NCBI GenBank assembly: GCA_017412445.1
Contig: JAFPYA010000084.1
Coordinates: 1 to 5,824 of the forward strand
Direction: 5' to 3'
Origin: Clostridia bacterium
Lineage (GTDB): Bacteria > Bacillota > Clostridia > Christensenellales > Aristaeellaceae
Length of the DNA stretch: 5,824 bases
The notes beneath the pieces were generated by a model. The model ran no database searches. It was not told where the DNA came from and saw only the letters and a program-made list of their open reading frames with translations. Position 1 is the stretch's first letter. The number at the start of each line of letters is the position of its first letter. Shown here in pieces: positions 5,510 through 5,824 of this stretch. Position numbers and translations under genes: made by a program.

Positions 5510-5824
5510 TGACTTTACAGGAAGCAAAAGCCCGCTGCTGGGCCGAAATAGATTTTGACGCGCTGAAGAGCAACTACCTTGAAGCGCTCAGCCTGCTCTC
5601 AAATGGGGCAGGCATTATCTGTGTGCTCAAGGCCAACGCTTACGGTCTGGGCGCAATAGAAACGGCCAAGGAGCTTTACACACTGGGTGCGAGGCGCTTT
5701 GCTGTGGCATGCATGGCCGAGGCAGAGGAGCTCAAAACTGGTGTAAACGATATTGACGTGCTTGTGCTGGGCTTGGTCGACGAGACAGAAGCTGCACGGG
5801 CGATACAAAAGGGAATAAGCCTGA
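5509..5824 (+). CDS. alr: Alanine racemase, N-terminal part (3' end outside window)
   Basis: A PLP-dependent fold-type III racemase that interconverts L- and D-alanine; D-Ala feeds peptidoglycan synthesis. Only 105 codons of an expected 370-390 are in the window, and the frame is open to the edge. The start RCWAEIDFDALKSNY (residues 9-23) is the usual 'r.wveIDldal..Ny' block. VLKANAYGLG (39-48) is the PLP lysine motif, with K41 as the predicted Schiff-base lysine. FAVACMAEAEELK and IDVLVLG follow at the expected spacing. The residue after AYG is Leu where the classic motif has His. The ATG at 5509 shares its first base with the TGA of oppF. I see no Shine-Dalgarno site before it, so translation is probably coupled to oppF. 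A D-Ser or broad-specificity racemase of the same family is possible; the catalytic Tyr and substrate-specificity residues of the C-terminal part cannot be seen. Confidence 0.9.
   Translation, partial: MTLQEAKARCWAEIDFDALKSNYLEALSLLSNGAGIICVLKANAYGLGAIETAKELYTLGARRFAVACMAEAEELKTGVNDIDVLVLGLVDETEAARAIQKGISL

Noticed and set aside
5599..5808. 69-residue open frame on the minus strand
   Set aside because: It is antisense to the PLP motif region of alr and has no family resemblance.

Overview
The window is a one-strand (+) cluster. It encodes an oligopeptide ABC importer of the Opp/Ami (peptide/nickel transporter, PepT) type and then runs straight into an alanine racemase gene. The order is the C-terminal half of a substrate-binding protein (1-854), an intergenic stretch with a strong hairpin (855-978), an oppB-like permease (979-2028), an oppC-like permease (2028-3527), an oppD-like ATPase (3544-4587), an oppF-like ATPase (4580-5509) and the first 105 codons of an alr gene (5509-5824, cut by the window edge). 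Nothing supportable as a gene lies on the minus strand. I saw no tRNA, rRNA, CRISPR array, transposase or origin.

The host is probably a Gram-positive, Clostridia-like Firmicute with mid-range GC. This is inferred from AGGAGG-type ribosome binding sites, the Opp gene order, and ATPase C-termini that read like the AmiE/AmiF/OppD/OppF proteins of low-GC Gram-positives rather than the cysteine-containing versions of Proteobacteria. I cannot name a genus.

The genes should work together as follows. The binding protein, probably a lipoprotein though its N-terminus is outside the window, captures peptides. OppB and OppC form the membrane channel, and OppD and OppF power transport by ATP hydrolysis. 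From oppB onward the genes are tightly packed: a 1-base TGATG junction, a 16-base gap, an 8-base overlap and another 1-base TGATG junction. This implies one transcript with coupled translation. The hairpin between the binding-protein gene and oppB could leave more binding protein than membrane components, and the different codon use of the two halves fits that.

Most of the window is an ordinary peptide importer. The parts that merit a second look are a roughly 190-residue extracellular insertion in OppC containing acidic EF-hand-like loops, an extra N-terminal membrane helix in OppB, loss of the four iron-sulfur-type cysteines from the ATPase tail, the palindromic GTGGGGACGG/CCGTCCCCAC hairpin, and the coupling of alr to the importer operon. 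I found no clear sign of a wholly new system.
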